From positions 1-64,000 of the forward strand of contig JAQTMZ010000003.1 in NCBI GenBank assembly GCA_028714075.1: a stretch of DNA of 64,000 bases, given 5' to 3'. Numbering within the stretch: the first letter of the stretch is position 1; each line of letters starts with the position of its first letter. A program made the position numbers and the translations under genes. This DNA is from Gallionella sp. (lineage in GTDB: Bacteria; Pseudomonadota; Gammaproteobacteria; Burkholderiales; Gallionellaceae). The notes under the pieces are model-generated. The model was not told where the DNA came from. It ran no database searches and worked only from the letters and a program-made list of their open reading frames with translations. Below are positions 1 through 9,003 of this stretch, in pieces.

Positions 1-106
1 CAAGATGTCTGCCCTCGGTGCGGCAATGCGCAAGCTGGTGCATTTGTGTTTCGGTGTGCTTAAAACACGGCAGCCTTACCAGCCAAATTATGCAAAAATC
101 GCTTGA
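1..106 (+). mobile_element. C-terminal end of an IS110-like transposase (partial, cut by window edge)
   Basis: Reading from base 2 gives 34 codons and a TGA ending at 106. The peptide contains AAMRKLVHLCFGVLK followed by TRQPYQPNYA, which resembles the last part of IS110-group transposases (Transposase_20 region). The catalytic DEDD domain would lie outside the window, so whether the copy is intact is unknown. IS110 elements usually lack terminal inverted repeats, and none is visible here. The element ends about 20 bases before the stop of the convergent nif3-like gene. The family call rests on remembered resemblance of a short segment. Confidence 0.65.
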
Positions 107-128
107 CTGGAAAGACGGTATCTACACA

Positions 129-875
129 CTACACCGGATTATCCTGATCAAAAAACTTGTGCTCCAACCCGAACCGTTCCGCCAAATGCTCTCCCAACGC
201 CTGTATGCCATGCCGTTCGGTGGCATGATGCCCGGCGGCGATGAAGGCTACGCCGCTCTCGTTGGCGATATGAAAACTCTGCTCAGAAATCTCACCGGTG
301 ATGAAGGCATCCGCGCCCCGCGCGATGGCTTCTTCGAAATAGCCTTGTGCGCCGCCGCTGCACCACGCCACCTTGCGGATAGACTTGGTGTTATCTCCGA
401 TGACTTGCGGGACGCGCTGCAATCGGCCGCCGATCCACGCGGCGAATTGGGCGAGGGTTTGGGGAGGCTCCAGTTCACCGAGGCACGCGATGTTTTGTTC
501 GCCGAAGCGGCCTTGCTCGGTCAGCCCCAACAGCTTGCCGAGCCGCGCGTTGTTGCCCAGTTCGGGATGCGCGTCGAGCGGCAGGTGGTAGGCCAGCAGG
601 CTCACATCATGGTGCAGCAACTCGGCGATGCGGCGTTTCTTGATGCCGGTGATCGCGGCGTCTTCGCTGCGCCAGAAATAGCCGTGATGCACCAGGATCG
701 CGTCCGCGCCCCACGCGATGGCCGCATCCAGCACCTGCTGCGAAGCCGTCACGCCGCTGGCGATGCGCCGCACTTCGGCGCGGCCCTCCACCTGTACGCC
801 ATTCGGGCAGTAGTCCTTGAACAGGCCGGTTTGCAGCAGGCTTGCGTTATAATCGCGCAGTTCGTTGAGCAGCAT
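129..875 (-). CDS. Nif3-like dinuclear metal-centre protein (YbgI/GCH1-type 1 family)
   Basis: The protein has 248 residues, the usual length for bacterial YbgI/Nif3 proteins, which form toroidal hexamers with a two-metal site. Visible family marks are the N-terminal CPNGVQVEG, ILVHHGYFW (metal-binding His pair), LPLDAHPELGNN and the C-terminal AGHHATERHGIQALGEHLAERFG. The biological role is unsettled; proposals include a metal chaperone and a hydrolase. It is divergent from the DegS-like protease gene, with start codons about 40 bases apart, an arrangement seen in other betaproteobacteria next to tat and his genes. Confidence 0.9.
   Translation of the reverse strand: MLLNELRDYNASLLQTGLFKDYCPNGVQVEGRAEVRRIASGVTASQQVLDAAIAWGADAILVHHGYFWRSEDAAITGIKKRRIAELLHHDVSLLAYHLPLDAHPELGNNARLGKLLGLTEQGRFGEQNIACLGELEPPQTLAQFAAWIGGRLQRVPQVIGDNTKSIRKVAWCSGGAQGYFEEAIARGADAFITGEISEQSFHIANESGVAFIAAGHHATERHGIQALGEHLAERFGLEHKFFDQDNPV
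848..853 (+). promoter_or_regulatory. Candidate -10 box for the DegS-like protease gene
   Basis: A perfect TATAAT lies about 60 bases upstream of the protease ATG and inside the first codons of the divergent nif3-like gene. No good -35 box is visible at 16-18 bases, so only the -10 is supported. Confidence 0.4.
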
Positions 876-913
876 AGTTTTCCCTAACCCGAAACATATC
901 GGTTGATTTTACC

Positions 914-2068
914 ATGCGTAAACACTGGCTCTTATTCACCCAGGCCGTCACCATCGCGTTGGCGCTGCTGTTTATCGTCCAGACGCTGAAGCCGGAGCTG
1001 TTGCCGAATGCGGCGCGCAACGGGGTGGTCACGCTGCTGGAAAGCGTGCCGCAGGCCGGCGATAGCAAGGTTCCGGCGGCGGGGTTGAGCGTTGCCGCGA
1101 AGAAGGCCATGCCGAGCGTGGTGAATGTGTTCACCAGCACCGTCGTCAAGACGCCGATCCCGCCGTTCATGGATGACCCGCGCTTCCGGTTTTTCTTCGG
1201 CGATCCCGGCGAGATGGAGCCGCAAACCAGTTCCAGCCTCGGCTCCGGCGTGATCGTCAGCACGGATGGTTACATTCTCACCAACCATCATGTGGTGGAG
1301 GCCGCCGACCAGATCGAGGTCGCGCTGGCGGACGGGCGCAAGGCCAAGGCGCATGTCATCGGCACCGATCCGGAGACCGATCTCGCCGTGATCAAGATCG
1401 AATTGCCCGGCAAGCTGCCCGCCATCACCTTCGGGCATCCGGAGCGGGCGCAGGTGGGCGATATGGTGCTGGCCATCGGCAACCCGTTCGGCGTCGGGCA
1501 GACCGTCACGATGGGCATCATCAGCGCGCTGAAGCGCGACCATCTGGGGCTGAACACCTTTGAGAGCTTTATCCAGACCGATGCCGCGATCAATCCGGGC
1601 AACTCCGGCGGCGCATTGGTGGATGTGAACGGCAACCTGATCGGCATCAACAGCGCGATCTATTCGCCGAACGGTGGTTCGCTCGGCATCGGTTTCGCGA
1701 TTCCCGCCAGCACCGCAAAGAAGACCATGGAACAGATCATCCAGAGCGGTTCCGTGACGCGCGGCTGGATCGGCGCTGGTGTGCAGGAATTGACTCCTGA
1801 GTTGGCGGAATCCTTCAGGCTCGGCGACACCAAGGGCGTATTGATCACCGAAGTGGTGCGTGGCAGCCCCGCCGACCAAGCCGGGATAAAACCGGGTGAC
1901 TTTCTGATGTCGATCGACGGCAAGGCCATCAACAGCTGGAGCGCCATGCTGGAAACCATTGCCAACCTGACGCCCGGCAAGATCGTGCCGGTCAGGATGC
2001 TGCGCAACGGCGCGGAAACGGTGGTGCAGGTAAAAATCGGCAAGCGCCCCAAACCCAGGGCACAATAA
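914..2068 (+). CDS. Periplasmic trypsin-like serine protease with one PDZ domain (DegS/DegQ/AlgW type)
   Basis: This 384-residue protein has an N-terminal signal-anchor (about residues 5-25, ALALLFIVQTL). A trypsin fold follows, with the triad His126 (TNHHVV), Asp156 (DPETDLAVI) and Ser231 (NPGNSGGAL). A single PDZ domain occupies about residues 280-378 (GVLITEVVRGSPADQAGIKPGD). One PDZ domain plus an uncleaved-looking anchor fits DegS/AlgW, which trigger the sigma-E envelope stress response, better than DegP with two PDZ domains. No rse or rpoE genes are nearby, so that role is inferred from architecture. A strong terminator follows. Confidence 0.9.
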   Translation: MRKHWLLFTQAVTIALALLFIVQTLKPELLPNAARNGVVTLLESVPQAGDSKVPAAGLSVAAKKAMPSVVNVFTSTVVKTPIPPFMDDPRFRFFFGDPGEMEPQTSSSLGSGVIVSTDGYILTNHHVVEAADQIEVALADGRKAKAHVIGTDPETDLAVIKIELPGKLPAITFGHPERAQVGDMVLAIGNPFGVGQTVTMGIISALKRDHLGLNTFESFIQTDAAINPGNSGGALVDVNGNLIGINSAIYSPNGGSLGIGFAIPASTAKKTMEQIIQSGSVTRGWIGAGVQELTPELAESFRLGDTKGVLITEVVRGSPADQAGIKPGDFLMSIDGKAINSWSAMLETIANLTPGKIVPVRMLRNGAETVVQVKIGKRPKPRAQ

Positions 2069-2095
2069 CTTTCCCAATTGATTGGGAAATGCCAT

Positions 2096-2123
2096 AAGGG
2101 CGCGATTTATCGTGCCCTTTTTT
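2096..2123 (+). terminator. Rho-independent terminator after the DegS-like gene
   Basis: An 11-base stem (2096-2106 with 2109-2119, one G-U pair, 2-base loop as written) is followed by a run of six T. It sits 27 bases after the protease stop and faces the convergent tatC end. A second small palindrome (TCCCAA / TTGGGA) lies at 2072-2087. Confidence 0.85.
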
Positions 2124-2163
2124 GTGGGTGCATGTAGAGATCAGGGCGTGATGAATCTCGCCC

Positions 2164-2898
2164 CTACAGCGATTTTGCAGTCTGCTCTTTTGGCTTCATC
2201 AGACTCGCCACGATGATGCCCGCTTCGTACAGCAGCCATAGCGGCACTGCCAGCATGAATTGCGACACGACGTCCGGCGGAGTAAAAATTGCGCCCGCGA
2301 CAAATGCGCCGACGATCATGTAGGGGCGAATTTCGCGCAATTTTTCGATGCTGACAAAACCCATGCGCACCAGTACCACCACTGCCACCGGCATCTGGAA
2401 TGTTATGCCGAACGCCATGAACATGCCGAGCACGAAGCTGAGATACTTGTCGATGTCGGTCATCACCGCCACGCCATGCGGCGCGGAGGCGGTGACAAAT
2501 CCGAACACTATTGGAAAAACCGCGAAATAGGCAAACGCCATGCCGAAGAAAAACAGCAGGGTGCTGGCGACGATGAGCGGCACCACCAGGCGCTTCTCGT
2601 GTTCATACAGGCCGGGGGCGACGAAGCGCCATATCTGGTAAAGAATGTAAGGCAGCGTGATGATGAAGGCGGCCATCATGGCGACCTTGAGCGGCACGAA
2701 GAACGGCGTGGTGACGTCGGTGGCGATCATCTGCCCGCCTTTGGGCAGCTTGGCCAGCAACGGCTGCGCCAACAGTGCGTAGAGATCGGAAGCCCACGGG
2801 AACAGGCAGATAAATACCAGGATCAGCGCCACGGCGGCATTCAGCAAGCGGCTGCGCAGTTCGATCAGGTGCGCGATAAAGTTTTCGGTGGCGCTCAT
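2164..2898 (-). CDS. tatC: Sec-independent protein translocase TatC
   Basis: TatC is the six-helix receptor of the twin-arginine translocase, which recognises RR signal peptides of folded proteins. The 244-residue product has the family's N-terminal FIAHLIELRSRLL, the YQIWRFVAPGLYEHEKR loop and the FTPPDVVSQ segment. Its start overlaps the tatB stop, so tatA, tatB and tatC are translationally linked. It is the last gene of the long minus-strand unit that begins with hisC. Confidence 0.97.
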   Translation of the reverse strand: MSATENFIAHLIELRSRLLNAAVALILVFICLFPWASDLYALLAQPLLAKLPKGGQMIATDVTTPFFVPLKVAMMAAFIITLPYILYQIWRFVAPGLYEHEKRLVVPLIVASTLLFFFGMAFAYFAVFPIVFGFVTASAPHGVAVMTDIDKYLSFVLGMFMAFGITFQMPVAVVVLVRMGFVSIEKLREIRPYMIVGAFVAGAIFTPPDVVSQFMLAVPLWLLYEAGIIVASLMKPKEQTAKSL

Positions 2899-3251
2899 CA
2901 GGCTGGTTTGCTCGGCGTAAGAGGTTGTGCGGCAGGCTGTGCCTGAACATTGATGGCGTCAAATATCTTGCCATGCTGCACCTGCGATATTTTTTGCTCC
3001 AGTGACAATCCGGCATTCTGCACATATTGCGCGGCTTCGCCCGCGCCCTTGCTGATATTGCCGTGCAGCTGGCGCGCTTCTTCGAGCGCCATGTCGTTTG
3101 CGATGCGGCTCTTGATGTTGTGCATATAGCGCTGCGCCCGCCCCCACACATGCCCCGCCGTGCGCGCCACTTTAGGCAGGCGCTGCGGCCCGATGACGAC
3201 CAGCGCCACCAGCAGGATGACCAGCATCTCGGAGAATGCGATATCAAACAT
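2898..3251 (-). CDS. tatB: Sec-independent protein translocase TatB
   Basis: At 117 residues this is a little short for TatB but has the defining features: [21 protein letters not shown] as an N-terminal membrane helix with the family Glu, then GPQRLP and a long amphipathic and charged helical region. It partners TatC in signal-peptide recognition. The start codon overlaps the tatA stop by 8 bases. Confidence 0.95.
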   Translation of the reverse strand: MFDIAFSEMLVILLVALVVIGPQRLPKVARTAGHVWGRAQRYMHNIKSRIANDMALEEARQLHGNISKGAGEAAQYVQNAGLSLEQKISQVQHGKIFDAINVQAQPAAQPLTPSKPA

Positions 3252-3489
3252 GCGTGTTGGTCTTGTCTTTTGCCGGTGATTCAGGTGCCGGCGATTTCGA
3301 CGTTACTTCGCCTTCGATGGCCTGCGCGTCCTGCTGGGCCTGCTTGGGCTCATCCCCGCGCATGCCGTCCTTGAAACTTTTCACCGCGCCGCCCAAGTCG
3401 CTGCCCATGTTGCGCAGTTTCTTGGTGCCGAATATTAATATGACGACCAGCAACACAATCAGCCAATGCCAGATGCTAAATGAACCCAT
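3244..3489 (-). CDS. tatA: Sec-independent protein translocase TatA
   Basis: This 81-residue protein begins [21 protein letters not shown], one transmembrane helix ending in the conserved FG, followed by the amphipathic helix [18 protein letters not shown]. TatA oligomers form the translocation path. It lies 27 bases downstream of hinT, within the his-tat unit. Confidence 0.96.
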   Translation of the reverse strand: MGSFSIWHWLIVLLVVILIFGTKKLRNMGSDLGGAVKSFKDGMRGDEPKQAQQDAQAIEGEVTSKSPAPESPAKDKTNTHV

Positions 3490-3516
3490 GTCGGTACCCC
3501 CCGGAAAAATTAACGG

Positions 3517-3870
3517 TTAACTGCGCCGCACCATGGGCGGAATGTTGCCGCCGCCGATGATGTGAATATGCAAATGCAATACTTCCTGCCCGCCGCCCTT
3601 GCCGGTGTTGATCACGGTGCGGAAACCGTTTTCCAGACCCTGCTCGCGCGCCAGTCTGGGAGCCAATAGCAGCATCCTGCCGAGCAAGGCGGCATGCGCG
3701 TCCCCGGCTTCCGCCAGCGAAGCCAGATGCAGCTTCGGGATCAGCATGAAATGCACCGGCGCGACCGGATTGATGTCGTGAAACGCGAGCAGCTCATCGT
3801 CTTCGTATATCTTGCGGCAGGGGATTACGCCTTGTGCAATCTTGCAGAAAATACAGTCGCCCATGCTCAA
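3517..3870 (-). CDS. hinT: Histidine triad nucleotide-binding protein (HinT)
   Basis: The 117 residues carry the histidine triad HLHIHIIGG near the C-terminus and the CIFCKI segment at the N-terminus. HinT proteins hydrolyse nucleoside phosphoramidates and acyl-adenylates in the cytoplasm. The start overlaps the hisE stop by 4 bases (ATGA), a placement between hisE and tatA that is common in betaproteobacteria. Confidence 0.95.
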   Translation of the reverse strand: MSMGDCIFCKIAQGVIPCRKIYEDDELLAFHDINPVAPVHFMLIPKLHLASLAEAGDAHAALLGRMLLLAPRLAREQGLENGFRTVINTGKGGGQEVLHLHIHIIGGGNIPPMVRRS

Positions 3871-4205
3871 TCCCCTTTACGGCTTGCCTTCTCGGTGATG
3901 CCCGACAAGCCTTCGCGACGCGCCAGCTCGTTCAGCACATCATCCGCGTTCAAGCCGTGTTGTGCCAGCAGCACCATGCAATGAAACCACAGGTCGGCAG
4001 TTTCACATACCAGATGGGATTTGTCGCCTTCTTTGCTGGCCAGAATAACTTCGGTCGCTTCCTCGCCGATTTTTTTCAGGATGGCATCTTCGCCCTTGCT
4101 GAACAGCTTGGCGACATAGGAGCTGTCCGGCGACACATGTTTGCGCGCCTCCAGCGTTTCCGTCAACCGCTGCAAAATATCCTGATTCACTTTTCCTGTG
4201 CTCAC
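3867..4205 (-). CDS. hisE: Phosphoribosyl-ATP pyrophosphatase
   Basis: HisE performs the second step of histidine synthesis, converting PR-ATP to PR-AMP and pyrophosphate. The 112-residue all-helical protein shows [28 protein letters not shown], the family's metal-binding helix (EEATE), and ETADLWFH. It is a stand-alone protein, not fused to HisI, with only 10 bases between the two genes. Confidence 0.96.
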   Translation of the reverse strand: MSTGKVNQDILQRLTETLEARKHVSPDSSYVAKLFSKGEDAILKKIGEEATEVILASKEGDKSHLVCETADLWFHCMVLLAQHGLNADDVLNELARREGLSGITEKASRKGD

Positions 4206-4215
4206 TTTTTCAAAG

Positions 4216-4620
4216 TCATTTTATTGGATTGGTTTTCTTGTAAATCTCGTCGGGAGATTTCAGCACCGCATCCACTTCCACCCATTGTCCTTGTTCCAGG
4301 CGGTTATAGAAACAGCTTTCACGCCCGGTATGGCAGGCTATACCGCCCTGTTGCTCGACCAGCAGCAAAACCGCATCGCCGTCGCAGTCGAGATAAATAT
4401 CTTTTATTTTTTGAGTATGCCCCGACTCCTCGCCCTTGTGCCACAGTTTCTTGCGCGAACGCGACCAGTATACCGCCTCGTTCTTTTGCCAGGACAGTTT
4501 CAATGCTTCGCGGTTCATCCACGCCACCGTCAGTACCCGCCCGGTAGCCGCATCCTGCGCGACGGCCGACACCAGCCCGTCCTCGGACCAGTTTACCTTG
4601 CTCAGCCATTTTTCTTTCAT
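4216..4620 (-). CDS. hisI: Phosphoribosyl-AMP cyclohydrolase
   Basis: This third-step enzyme opens the purine ring of PR-AMP. The 134 residues include [30 protein letters not shown] and [13 protein letters not shown], with the zinc-ligand Cys and metal-binding DxDxD segment of the family. Its ribosome site GGAGGTG stands 7-8 bases before the ATG. That site and the start lie in a 20-base direct repeat of the hisF 3' end (see 4617-4734). Confidence 0.96.
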   Translation of the reverse strand: MKEKWLSKVNWSEDGLVSAVAQDAATGRVLTVAWMNREALKLSWQKNEAVYWSRSRKKLWHKGEESGHTQKIKDIYLDCDGDAVLLLVEQQGGIACHTGRESCFYNRLEQGQWVEVDAVLKSPDEIYKKTNPIK

Positions 4621-4734
4621 AACCGCACCTCCGATACGTTACTTGCGCAGCCAGCCGATTGCGGGAGGAGGTGCGATGCGGTTATTCCCGCACCCGTCGC
4701 TTTCGCGCACCGTGTCATAACCGCACCTCGATAC
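4617..4734. repeat. Direct repeat of hisF 3' end and hisI ribosome site
   Basis: Two nearly identical copies of about 20 bases lie at 4617-4637 and 4715-4734 (one base indel). On the minus strand the upstream copy encodes the last HisF codons and TGA. The downstream copy supplies the hisI Shine-Dalgarno sequence and ATG. The 77 bases between them contain a third, rearranged piece of the same words and no gene. Confidence 0.75.
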
Positions 4735-5473
4735 CTTGCGTTGCCATAAACTGTTTAGCCTGTTGTACGGTGTATTCACCGAAATGAAAAATGCTCGCCG
4801 CCAGCACCGCATCCGCGCCGCCCTGCTTTACGCCATCGGCGAGGTGTTGCAAATTGCCCGCGCCGCCGCTGGCGATCACCGGAATCTCCAGCGCATCCGT
4901 CACCGCGCGCGTCAGGGCCAGATCGAAACCGTTTTTCTGACCGTCCCGATCCATGCTGGTCAGCAGGATTTCACCCGCGCCCAGCGCCTGCATTTTCTTT
5001 GCCCACTCCACCACGTCCAGGCCTGTTGCCTTGCGTCCGCCGTGAGTGAACACTTCCCAGCGGCACGGGGCGGTTTGCTTGGCGTCAATCGCCACCACGA
5101 TGCACTGCGAACCGTAACGCCCGGCCGCATCCGCCACCAGTTGCGGGTTCAGCACGGCGGAGGTGTTGATGCTGACCTTGTCGGCTCCGGCATTCAGCAG
5201 ATTGCGCACGTCGCCCACTTCGCGCACGCCGCCGCCGACAGTCAGCGGGATGAACACCTGCGACGCGACCTGCTCGATGATGCGAAAAATGATGCCCCGG
5301 TCATCCGAGCTGGCCGTGATGTCGAGAAAAGTCAGTTCGTCCGCGCCCTGATCGTCATAACGGCGCGCGATCTCCACCGGATCGCCGGCGTCGCGCAGTT
5401 CGACAAAGCTCACGCCTTTGACCACGCGCCCCGCGGTCACATCGAGACAGGGAATAATTCTTTTGGCAAGCAT
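4715..5473 (-). CDS. hisF: Imidazole glycerol phosphate synthase cyclase subunit
   Basis: HisF is a (beta/alpha)8 barrel that uses ammonia from HisH to make imidazole glycerol phosphate and AICAR. The 252 residues start [21 protein letters not shown] and include the catalytic Asp in CLDV and a second in [12 protein letters not shown]. It follows hisA by 6 bases and acts with the product of hisH. Confidence 0.98.
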   Translation of the reverse strand: MLAKRIIPCLDVTAGRVVKGVSFVELRDAGDPVEIARRYDDQGADELTFLDITASSDDRGIIFRIIEQVASQVFIPLTVGGGVREVGDVRNLLNAGADKVSINTSAVLNPQLVADAAGRYGSQCIVVAIDAKQTAPCRWEVFTHGGRKATGLDVVEWAKKMQALGAGEILLTSMDRDGQKNGFDLALTRAVTDALEIPVIASGGAGNLQHLADGVKQGGADAVLAASIFHFGEYTVQQAKQFMATQGIEVRL

Positions 5474-5479
5474 CCAGGC

Positions 5480-6244
5480 TTAACTGTTAAAGGCTAGTTT
5501 GATCGGGGTCAGCTCGTCGGCCAACGCTTGCGCGGCGCGCAAATCCAGCGAGCCTTCGTAAATCGCACGGCCGGTTATCGCGCCGGTGATGCCTTCCTGA
5601 TACACCGCGCACAACGCGCGCACATCGTCCAGATTGGTGATGCCGCCGCTGGCGATTACCGGCACATGCAGCGGACGCGCAAGCTCGACGGTGGCCGGGA
5701 TGTTCACCCCCGTCAACATGCCGTCGCGCCCGATGTCGGTATAAATGACGGCTTCCACGCCATAGCCCTCGAAGCGCCGCGCCAGATCCGCCACATCGTG
5801 CCCGGTGAGTTTCGACCAGCCGTCCACCGCGACCTTGCCGCCCTTGGCATCCAGCCCGACCATGATGTGCCCGGGGAAGGCGTCGCAGGCCTCGTGCAGG
5901 AAGCCCGGCACTTTCACCGCCGCCGTGCCGATGATGATGTAAGTCACGCCGATGTCGAGATAGCGTTCGATGGTTTCCAGGTCGCGGATGCCGCCGCCCA
6001 GTTGCACCGGCACATCGCTGTCGCCCATCGCTTCGATGATGCTGCGCACCGCCGCCTCGTTTTTCGGCTTGCCGGCGAACGCGCCGTTCAAGTCCACCAG
6101 ATGCAGGCGGCGTGCGCCCTGCTCCAGCCAGTGCTGCGCCATCGCAGCGGGATCTTCGGAAAATACCGTGGCATCTTCCATTACGCCCTGTTTGAGGCGC
6201 ACACAATGACCGTCTTTCAAATCAATCGCGGGAATAATCAGCAT
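5480..6244 (-). CDS. hisA: ProFAR isomerase
   Basis: HisA converts ProFAR to PRFAR. The 254-residue barrel begins [20 protein letters not shown], with catalytic Asp in AIDLKDG and the second acid in [14 protein letters not shown]. It resembles HisF in fold, as usual, and lies between hisH and hisF in the operon. Confidence 0.98.
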   Translation of the reverse strand: MLIIPAIDLKDGHCVRLKQGVMEDATVFSEDPAAMAQHWLEQGARRLHLVDLNGAFAGKPKNEAAVRSIIEAMGDSDVPVQLGGGIRDLETIERYLDIGVTYIIIGTAAVKVPGFLHEACDAFPGHIMVGLDAKGGKVAVDGWSKLTGHDVADLARRFEGYGVEAVIYTDIGRDGMLTGVNIPATVELARPLHVPVIASGGITNLDDVRALCAVYQEGITGAITGRAIYEGSLDLRAAQALADELTPIKLAFNS

Positions 6245-6260
6245 GGCAGTATGTTAAGAG

Positions 6261-6893
6261 TTAAGGATTCCATTGCATAAAGTTTTGCAGCAGTTTCAGC
6301 CCTGCTGATTGGCTTTTTTCCGGGTGAAATTGCACCGCGAACAAATTGTCTTGCGCTACCGCGCAGGCAAAAGGCTGCGGGTAGTCGCTGGTCGCCTGCA
6401 CCAGTGCGGCATTCTGCGGTTGCACGTAATAGCTGTGTACAAAGTAAAAGCGCGCATCCTGATCTATGCCTTGCCACAATGCATGGCCGCCATGTTTTAC
6501 CTGATTCCAGCCCATGTGCGGGACTTTAAGTTTACCGCCTTGCGCGTCGTGCTGGTTGCTGGCAAAGCGCAATACGTCGCCGCGCAAAATGCCCAAGCCT
6601 GCCGTATCACCCTCGGCGCTGTGCTCGAACAGCATCTGCAGGCCGATGCAGATGCCGAGAAAAGGCTTGCTGCGTGCTGCCTCCAGTACGATTTTGCGCA
6701 AGCCGCGCATATCCAGTTCACGCATGCAATCCGGCATCGCGCCCTGTCCGGGAAACACCACACGTCGGGCATTGGCAATCACGTCGGCATTATCGCTGAC
6801 CGCAATTTCGGCATCGGGGCACACCTTGCGCAAGGCCTGTTCGACCGAGCGCAAGTTACCCATTCCATAATCTACAACGGCGACATCAACCAT
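6261..6893 (-). CDS. hisH: Imidazole glycerol phosphate synthase glutaminase subunit
   Basis: HisH is the class I glutamine amidotransferase partner of HisF. In its 210 residues the nucleophile Cys is in PFLGICIGLQMLFE and the His/Glu pair in FAVQFHPEKSQ. The start is 6 bases from the hisB stop, so co-translation is likely. Confidence 0.98.
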   Translation of the reverse strand: MVDVAVVDYGMGNLRSVEQALRKVCPDAEIAVSDNADVIANARRVVFPGQGAMPDCMRELDMRGLRKIVLEAARSKPFLGICIGLQMLFEHSAEGDTAGLGILRGDVLRFASNQHDAQGGKLKVPHMGWNQVKHGGHALWQGIDQDARFYFVHSYYVQPQNAALVQATSDYPQPFACAVAQDNLFAVQFHPEKSQSAGLKLLQNFMQWNP

Positions 6894-6899
6894 TTCAAC

Positions 6900-7487
6900 T
6901 TATAGCGTACCCTTGGTGGATGGCATCACGCCGACCATGCGCGGATCAAGCTCCAGCGCCATGCGCAGCGCGCGGCCGAACGCCTTGAAAATAGTCTCGG
7001 CCTGATGGTGGGCATTGTTGCCCGCCAGGTTGTCGATGTGCAATGTCACCAAGGCGTGATTGACAAAGCCCTGGAAAAATTCCCTGATCAGATCTACGTC
7101 GAATTCGCCAACGTTGCCACGCACAAATTCACAATTGAATACCAGGCCGGGACGGCCGGAAATATCCAGCACCACGCGCGACAAGGATTCATCCAGCGGC
7201 ACGTAAGCATGGCCGTAGCGGCGCAAACCTTTTTTGTCGCCGACTGCCTGGTTAAACGCCTGCCCCAGCGTAATGCCGATATCTTCCACGGTGTGGTGCG
7301 CGTCGATGTGAAGATCGCCCTTGGCGAGAATGCCGATGTCCAGCAAGCCATGCCGGGCGATCTGGTCGAACATGTGATCGAGAAACGGCAAGCCGGTGTC
7401 AAATTTGGCCTGGCCGGTGCCATCCAGATTCAGTTCGACGCTGATCTGGGTTTCCAGTGTGTTGCGGTTTACCTTCGCACTGCGCAT
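6900..7487 (-). CDS. hisB: Imidazoleglycerol-phosphate dehydratase
   Basis: This mono-functional HisB (no phosphatase domain) of 195 residues carries the metal-binding motifs [24 protein letters not shown] and GNNAHHQAE. The chosen ATG gives [10 protein letters not shown], matching the normal family start. An upstream ATG at 7571 would add 28 residues encoded by the palindromic repeat at 7506-7576 and is unlikely. Confidence 0.95.
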   Translation of the reverse strand: MRSAKVNRNTLETQISVELNLDGTGQAKFDTGLPFLDHMFDQIARHGLLDIGILAKGDLHIDAHHTVEDIGITLGQAFNQAVGDKKGLRRYGHAYVPLDESLSRVVLDISGRPGLVFNCEFVRGNVGEFDVDLIREFFQGFVNHALVTLHIDNLAGNNAHHQAETIFKAFGRALRMALELDPRMVGVMPSTKGTL

Positions 7488-7505
7488 GATTTCATTCCAT
7501 CTGTT

Positions 7506-7576
7506 GTAGCGTGCGCTGTGCGCACGAATTGCCGATTGTACCGACAAGTGCTTGTCGTGCGCACAGCGCACGCTAC
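7506..7576. repeat. Perfect long inverted repeat between hisC and hisB
   Basis: Arms of 22 bases (7506-7527 and 7555-7576) are perfectly complementary around a 27-base centre. Inside the centre a smaller hairpin (GACAAG / CTTGTC, 7543-7556) overlaps the second arm and could compete with the large stem. The words GTGCGC and GCGCAC recur, as in REP-type extragenic palindromes. It lies inside the his transcription unit. Confidence 0.9.
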
Positions 7577-7604
7577 GGTCTGTTTGCCGACCGCAAAGGC
7601 GCTT

Positions 7605-8711
7605 TTATTCATAACGCAAAATTTCCTGCAATGCCGTCATGAATCGTTCGTTCTCGTCCGGCGTGCCGACCGTGACCCGCAGGCAGTCGCTCAACATCGG
7701 ATGCCCGCCGTTCAAATTCTTGATCAGCACGCCGCGCCGTTTCAGGCCGTCAAATACCGCGGTCGCGTTCGCCGCCCGGAACAGCAGGAAATTCGCCTCG
7801 CTGGGATATACCCGCACGGCGGCGATTTCACCCAGTTGCCGGTACAGCTTGGCGCGATCCTGCTTGATCTGTTCCGCTTGCAGCAGCAGCACATCGTGAT
7901 GTTCCAGCAGTTTTTCGGCAACCAGTTGCGGTAAAACGCCGACATTATACGGCAAGCGCAGCTTTTCCAACTGCTCCAGCCATGCCGTGCTGCCCGCCAG
8001 AAACCCCAGCCGCAACCCCGCCATGCCGAGTTTGGAAAAAGTGCGCATCACCAGCAGATTCGGATAATCCGCTAGGCGCGGGATGAAACTGTCGCTGGCA
8101 AAGGCGTAATAGGCTTCGTCCACCACCACCAGCCCGGGCGAGGCCGCAATGATTTGCGCCACGGCGTCTGTCGAAAAAAGATTGCCGGTAGGGTTGTTCG
8201 GATAAGCCAGAAACACCAGCGCGGGCTGTTCGCGGCGGATGGCCGCGAGGGTGGCCGACAAGTCCAGCGAGAAATCTGCTGCACCCGAGTTAGTTAATAG
8301 GGGTACGCCCACATAACGCATCCCGGTAAAGGTTGCGATCATCTTGTACATCACAAACGACGGCTCCACGCTCAGCAGCGTCGCGCCGGGCTTGTTGACT
8401 GCCATTGCCAGCAACTGGATCAGTTCATCCGAGCCGTTGCCGAGCAACACCCCCATTTCCCGCGGCAAGCCAATTGCACCACGGATTTTTTCCTTCAGGG
8501 CGGCGGGGTCGGGATCGGGATAGCGGTTGATCGCTGCCTGCGCTACGGCGGCGGCGATCTCGTCGCGCAGTTGCTGCGGCACCGGATAAGGGTTTTCCAT
8601 CGCGTCCAGCTTGATGTAGCCCGCGCTGCCCGGTACATGGTAGGCGTGCAAATCAAGGATTTCGCGGCGCAGCAATGAGTGTGCAAGAGAGATGGCAGAA
8701 ACGGGGGGCAT
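7605..8711 (-). CDS. hisC: Histidinol-phosphate aminotransferase
   Basis: HisC is a PLP-dependent class I/II aminotransferase making histidinol phosphate. The 368 residues include [12 protein letters not shown], the pocket [21 protein letters not shown] and the PLP lysine in [14 protein letters not shown]. It is the first gene of this minus-strand his unit. hisG and hisD, which precede it in many relatives, are absent because a plus-strand cytochrome gene lies upstream. Confidence 0.97.
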   Translation of the reverse strand: MPPVSAISLAHSLLRREILDLHAYHVPGSAGYIKLDAMENPYPVPQQLRDEIAAAVAQAAINRYPDPDPAALKEKIRGAIGLPREMGVLLGNGSDELIQLLAMAVNKPGATLLSVEPSFVMYKMIATFTGMRYVGVPLLTNSGAADFSLDLSATLAAIRREQPALVFLAYPNNPTGNLFSTDAVAQIIAASPGLVVVDEAYYAFASDSFIPRLADYPNLLVMRTFSKLGMAGLRLGFLAGSTAWLEQLEKLRLPYNVGVLPQLVAEKLLEHHDVLLLQAEQIKQDRAKLYRQLGEIAAVRVYPSEANFLLFRAANATAVFDGLKRRGVLIKNLNGGHPMLSDCLRVTVGTPDENERFMTALQEILRYE

Positions 8712-8827
8712 GAAATAAATCGCTCAGTGGACGAGTGACATAACAGTGGCGCGCAGCTTATCACAAAACTCTGCCCGCACAGCCATCTCTGCGTGCCCGG
8801 TCATGCCGGGAACCGGCGGGCTATTCC

Positions 8828-8856
8828 TTGACACACCCTGGGTTCACCAATAAGAT
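8828..8856 (+). promoter_or_regulatory. Sigma-70 type promoter for the cytochrome gene
   Basis: A perfect -35 box TTGACA (8828-8833) is followed after exactly 17 bases by TAAGAT (8851-8856). Transcription would start about 140 bases before the cytochrome ATG. The leader contains a GC-rich hairpin (CGGGGC / GCCCCG, 8897-8914) of unknown purpose. Confidence 0.6.
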
Positions 8857-9003
8857 TCATAAGCGTTTGGCAGTTTTCCCGGCAATAGAAGATTAACGGG
8901 GCAGCGCCGCCCCGCTGCATGTAAAAGTTACCCTCTAAACTCGATGCATTATTGTCCTGGCTGAGGCATCCACTGTAGTCACTTTACTTTAATGGAGTGC
9001 ATT

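Noticed and set aside
7488..7571. 28-residue N-terminal extension of HisB
   Set aside because: It is encoded by the palindromic repeat and is not seen in the family; ATG 7487 gives the normal start.
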